Shown: one piece after another, positions 61,801 to 64,000 of the stretch
Position numbering within the stretch: position 1 is the first letter of the stretch
How the letters are laid out: each line of letters starts with the position of its first letter
Assembly: GCA_947846985.1 (NCBI GenBank)
Contig: CANTUZ010000005.1
Coordinates: forward strand, 47,767,389-47,831,388
DNA from: Fratercula arctica
Lineage: Eukaryota; Chordata; Aves; Charadriiformes; Alcidae
DNA length: 64,000 nt
Direction: 5' to 3'
Notes under the pieces: model-generated
Told to the model about the DNA's origin: nothing
Database searches by the model: none
What the model saw: the letters and a program-made list of their open reading frames with translations, nothing else
Program-made: the position numbers and the translations under genes

Positions 61801-62188
61801 ATAAGACATTTAGCCACAGATATTTCAAGGTTGTCTTTTGTGAGAGGTCCTTACAATTAATCTTTCTTTTCCAGCTATGCATGGCAGAATGAGTGGGGAC
61901 CAAGACACTGGCTGCCATTGCTACGTACTGGGCACATTGGTCAGCAAGTCTGGTATTGCTGAGGCACAGACAGAGCTGAAGAAGAAGGTGCTTCACACTC
62001 TCTGGGAGGAGGCCCTGCAATTCCCATTAACAGCGGAGGAGATGCCAGAGGGGACACTGACTCTCACCCTGAGAAACTGCGACAAGTTCTCCAGGCACAG
62101 CATTGTGGGGGAACTCAAACTGAGCCTTGCTAATATGGAGGAGTCCTTTGGGATGGCCCAGTGGGAAAGGCTAAAGACCCCAGAGAAG
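52666..62188 (+). CDS. SYT13: Synaptotagmin-13 (partial: first four coding exons, 3' part beyond the window)
   Basis: Exons 52666-52848, 57963-58185, 60103-60237 and 61875-62188 join in phase to 285 codons. Recognised from the near-identical N terminus of vertebrate SYT13 (VIALGATLGTATSILALCG), the linker FNVKK..EPVQPRALLKFP.IYGP, EELFVLPQNG, and the C2A segment with QKAEL, HTLWEEAL, LTLTLR.CD.FSRHS..GEL. Role: single-pass membrane protein with two C2 domains that do not bind calcium, linked to vesicle trafficking, in endocrine pancreas among other tissues. TM segment about residues 6-28, followed by a Cys-rich stretch (C24, C28, C30, C32) suited to palmitoylation. The family protein is about 426 residues; the missing part is C2B. 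No frameshift or stop seen. Confidence 0.95.
52849..57962 (+). other. SYT13: SYT13 intron 1
   Basis: 5.1 kb, GTAAGA...CAG. AT-rich, no CR1 copies. A degraded repeat motif lies at 55990-56022, and a small inverted repeat (CGATCAA-TCCT-TTGATCG) at 54577-54594. Confidence 0.85.
57963..58185 (+). CDS. SYT13: SYT13 coding exon 2: cytosolic linker
   Basis: Acceptor TTTAATTTTCAG, donor GTAGGA, phase 0 in and 1 out; 74 codons plus one base. Contains EPVQPRALLKFP and QVNEELFVLPQN, both strongly conserved in SYT13. Confidence 0.94.
60103..60237 (+). CDS. SYT13: SYT13 coding exon 3: start of C2A
   Basis: Acceptor ATTTCAGTTCCAG, donor GTAAGG, phase 1 to 1. Encodes VVKDVCV, LNPERAAS, NQAPELRYCLAYDQQKAEL: the first strands of C2A. 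Confidence 0.93.
61781..61803. repeat. Perfect palindrome, 11-bp arms
   Basis: TATTTCATGGG-T-CCCATGAAATA in SYT13 intron 3, 71 bases before the exon 4 splice site. Confidence 0.92.
61875..62188 (+). CDS. SYT13: SYT13 coding exon 4: rest of C2A
   Basis: Acceptor CTTTCTTTTCCAG, donor GTATGG, phase 1 in and 0 out; 104 full codons. The loop that binds calcium in other synaptotagmins reads GDQDTGCHCYV and lacks the Asp pattern, in line with SYT13 being calcium-independent. Confidence 0.94.
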
Positions 62189-64000
62189 GTATGGACTCAG
62201 TCTGTGTCGGTAGTCCAGAAACTCTAATGATTAATTGTTCGGACAAGAGAAGCCCTCTTCCAAGATGACTGCATGTCAGTGGGTAGCTTTGTTTGTTTGG
62301 AGCCAGGTTTAGAGGGGTGACGTGTGACTGCAGAAGTCACTCAGCATTGCTCTTTGTTGGCCTGTAGCTAACCATCTCAGAGAGCAATCAAAGGCCCACC
62401 AACCCAGCCCTTCCATCTGCAACTCCCAGCAGTTAAGATGTGTGAAAACTTCCTCTCCTCCTCCCTCAATTACATATCAGTCTGACACTGATATCTGTCA
62501 TTCAAAGCCTATGCCTAGAAAAAGTTACATGAGTTTCTGTGAATTAGCAATGCGGGGACCGTGGTGGCAAGAGCTGAAATACCAGAAAGTGCCTACAGAG
62601 AAGGCTGGAGGGACTCTGCAGAGCTGGGTGTGGGTAGGGCGTATGGTGGCACCCCAGGGAGCCTTAAGCTAGGAGTGAAATGCATTGTTGGGAATTAAAT
62701 GTTTGACTGAAGACCACTTATCCTTACTGGGATCAATCCAGCAGTGCTATTCATTCTGGCACGTGAAAATATTACTCACTGCATTGTGTTGGTTTTCTTA
62801 AACCTCAAAACCTCCCTTCCTTATCCACACCTTCCCACCTGCACAGACAGGGAAAATGGAGGGAAGGATTCCAACAGTACTTGAAGTAGGTACAGGGGAT
62901 GCTTCAGGTGCGCTAACCTCTTGCACATTTCCTCAGGAGCCTTTTCCCTGCCGTGAACTAGATTATTCTAGCAGCAGCAATACACTTAATGGCATGGCAG
63001 CAGGGTGCTGCTATTGTTGCTACTAGTACATCACTACAAACCCATGTGTCCGGTTTTGGGCACCTCAATACGAGAGAGATATCAAGGTGCTGGAGCAAGT
63101 GCAGAGGAGGGCAATGAAGCTGGTGAAGGGCCTGCAGAATAAATCTTATGAGGAGCAACTGAAGGAGCTGGGACTGTTTAGTTTGAGGAAGAGGAGGCTG
63201 AGGGGAGACCTCATCACTCTCTACAACTACTTGAAAGGACATTGTAGAGAGGTTGGTGCTGGTCCCTTCTCACAGGTAATAAGCAATAGAACAAGAGGGA
63301 ATGTCTTTAAACTGCAACAGGGTAGGTTTAGGCTGGACATTAGGAAAAAATTCTTCACAGAAAGAGTGGCCAGACACTGGAATAGGCTGCCCAGGGAGGT
63401 GGTGGAGTCACCATCCCTGAATGTGTTTAAGACTCATTTAGATGTGGTGTTAGGGGATATGGTGTAAGGGAGAACTTTGTAGAGTGGGGTTGATGGTTGG
63501 AGTCGATTATCCCAAGGGTCTTTTCCAACCTAAATGATTCTACAATTCTATTGTACTCTGGTATGTCACAGAGTGAGCAATGCAAAACAACACTGGAATG
63601 GTCACTGAACATGCTGAAATAAATTATTGCCTGTCACCATCAGGGGTGAGAGCTCCCCACTGAGTCGGCCACAGACACAGGGTACAGAGTTAGCATTTCT
63701 CATTTCCAATAATGCTAATTTATCTTATCGCCACTTGAATGCTAATAGGGCTGGCCAATCTAAAAAAAACTCCGGCAGAGAGAGAGGCAGCAGAAACAAA
63801 TGGGTGGTCTGAATCACTTTAATAAACTTCAAGCACAAGGCTAAATATTCACCTAATAGCTGTAAACTGAAATGAGCTCCCAGTCTGCTGCTGTAAAAAG
63901 AGATGTCCAAATTAAATTATTCCAATATAATGATTTAAATTCCTAAACTGAGATAGATTGAGCCCCCCCCAATCTGCTGTAGCATCTTCTTTGTAAGCAA
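62189..64000 (+). other. SYT13: SYT13 intron 4, incomplete
   Basis: Opens with GTATGG. No C2B-coding exon is seen up to the window end; contains the CR1 at 63040-63551. Confidence 0.75.
63040..63551 (+). mobile_element. CR1 LINE 3' part
   Basis: Open frame 63087-63467 reads [24 protein letters not shown] and [22 protein letters not shown], then the 3' end GATTCTACAATTCTA. 5'-truncated; downstream of SYT13 exon 4, probably in the next intron. Confidence 0.94.

Noticed and set aside
62442..62672. Possible SYT13 C2B exon
   Set aside because: The translation shows no C2B pattern; the C2B exons are judged to lie beyond the window.
1..64000. CRISPR array, operon, prophage or tRNA cluster
   Set aside because: The sequence is vertebrate nuclear DNA; no direct-repeat/spacer array, bacterial gene or clear cloverleaf was found.

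Overview
The window is nuclear DNA from a bird. It has intron-split vertebrate genes with GT/AG splice sites, many CR1 LINE copies ending in the avian ATTCTATGATTCT-type 3' repeat, and a solo endogenous-retrovirus LTR of a kind common in bird genomes. There is no bacterial, plasmid or phage content and no CRISPR array. Most of the sequence is non-coding, and I see two genes, arranged divergently about 20 kb apart. Gene 1 (minus strand, coding 32493 down to 22209) is a complete astacin-family metalloprotease of the hatching-enzyme type. I built it from 13 coding exons whose phases all agree, giving 409 codons: signal peptide, Thr/Glu-rich propeptide, zinc-protease domain with HELDHALGFLHEHSR and the Met-turn SVMHYG, one CUB domain and a short basic tail. 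An upstream TATA-like box with an inverted CCAAT box and a downstream AATAAA signal frame the transcript. Gene 2 (plus strand, from 52666) is synaptotagmin-13 (SYT13). Four coding exons are present (TM anchor, linker, C2A domain), and the exons for C2B must lie beyond the right edge. Layout: 1-21 kb is an intergenic desert with CR1 pieces (3.5-4.2, 6.4-6.8, 10.7 and 14.5-15.1 kb), tandem repeats and a GC-rich block (17.9-19.9 kb). 21.0-21.7 kb is a solo LTR just past the 3' end of the protease gene. 22-32.5 kb is the protease gene. 32.6-52.6 kb is intergenic with old and younger CR1 copies. 52.6-62.2 kb is SYT13. 63.0-63.6 kb is one more CR1. The two genes are not known to act in one pathway: the first is a secreted protease of the family that dissolves egg coats, the second a membrane-trafficking protein. 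I found no clearly new biological system. The most interesting items are the compact hatching-enzyme-type gene with three micro-exons and a single CUB domain, several perfect hairpins, the repeat structures, and a few weakly supported candidate exons.
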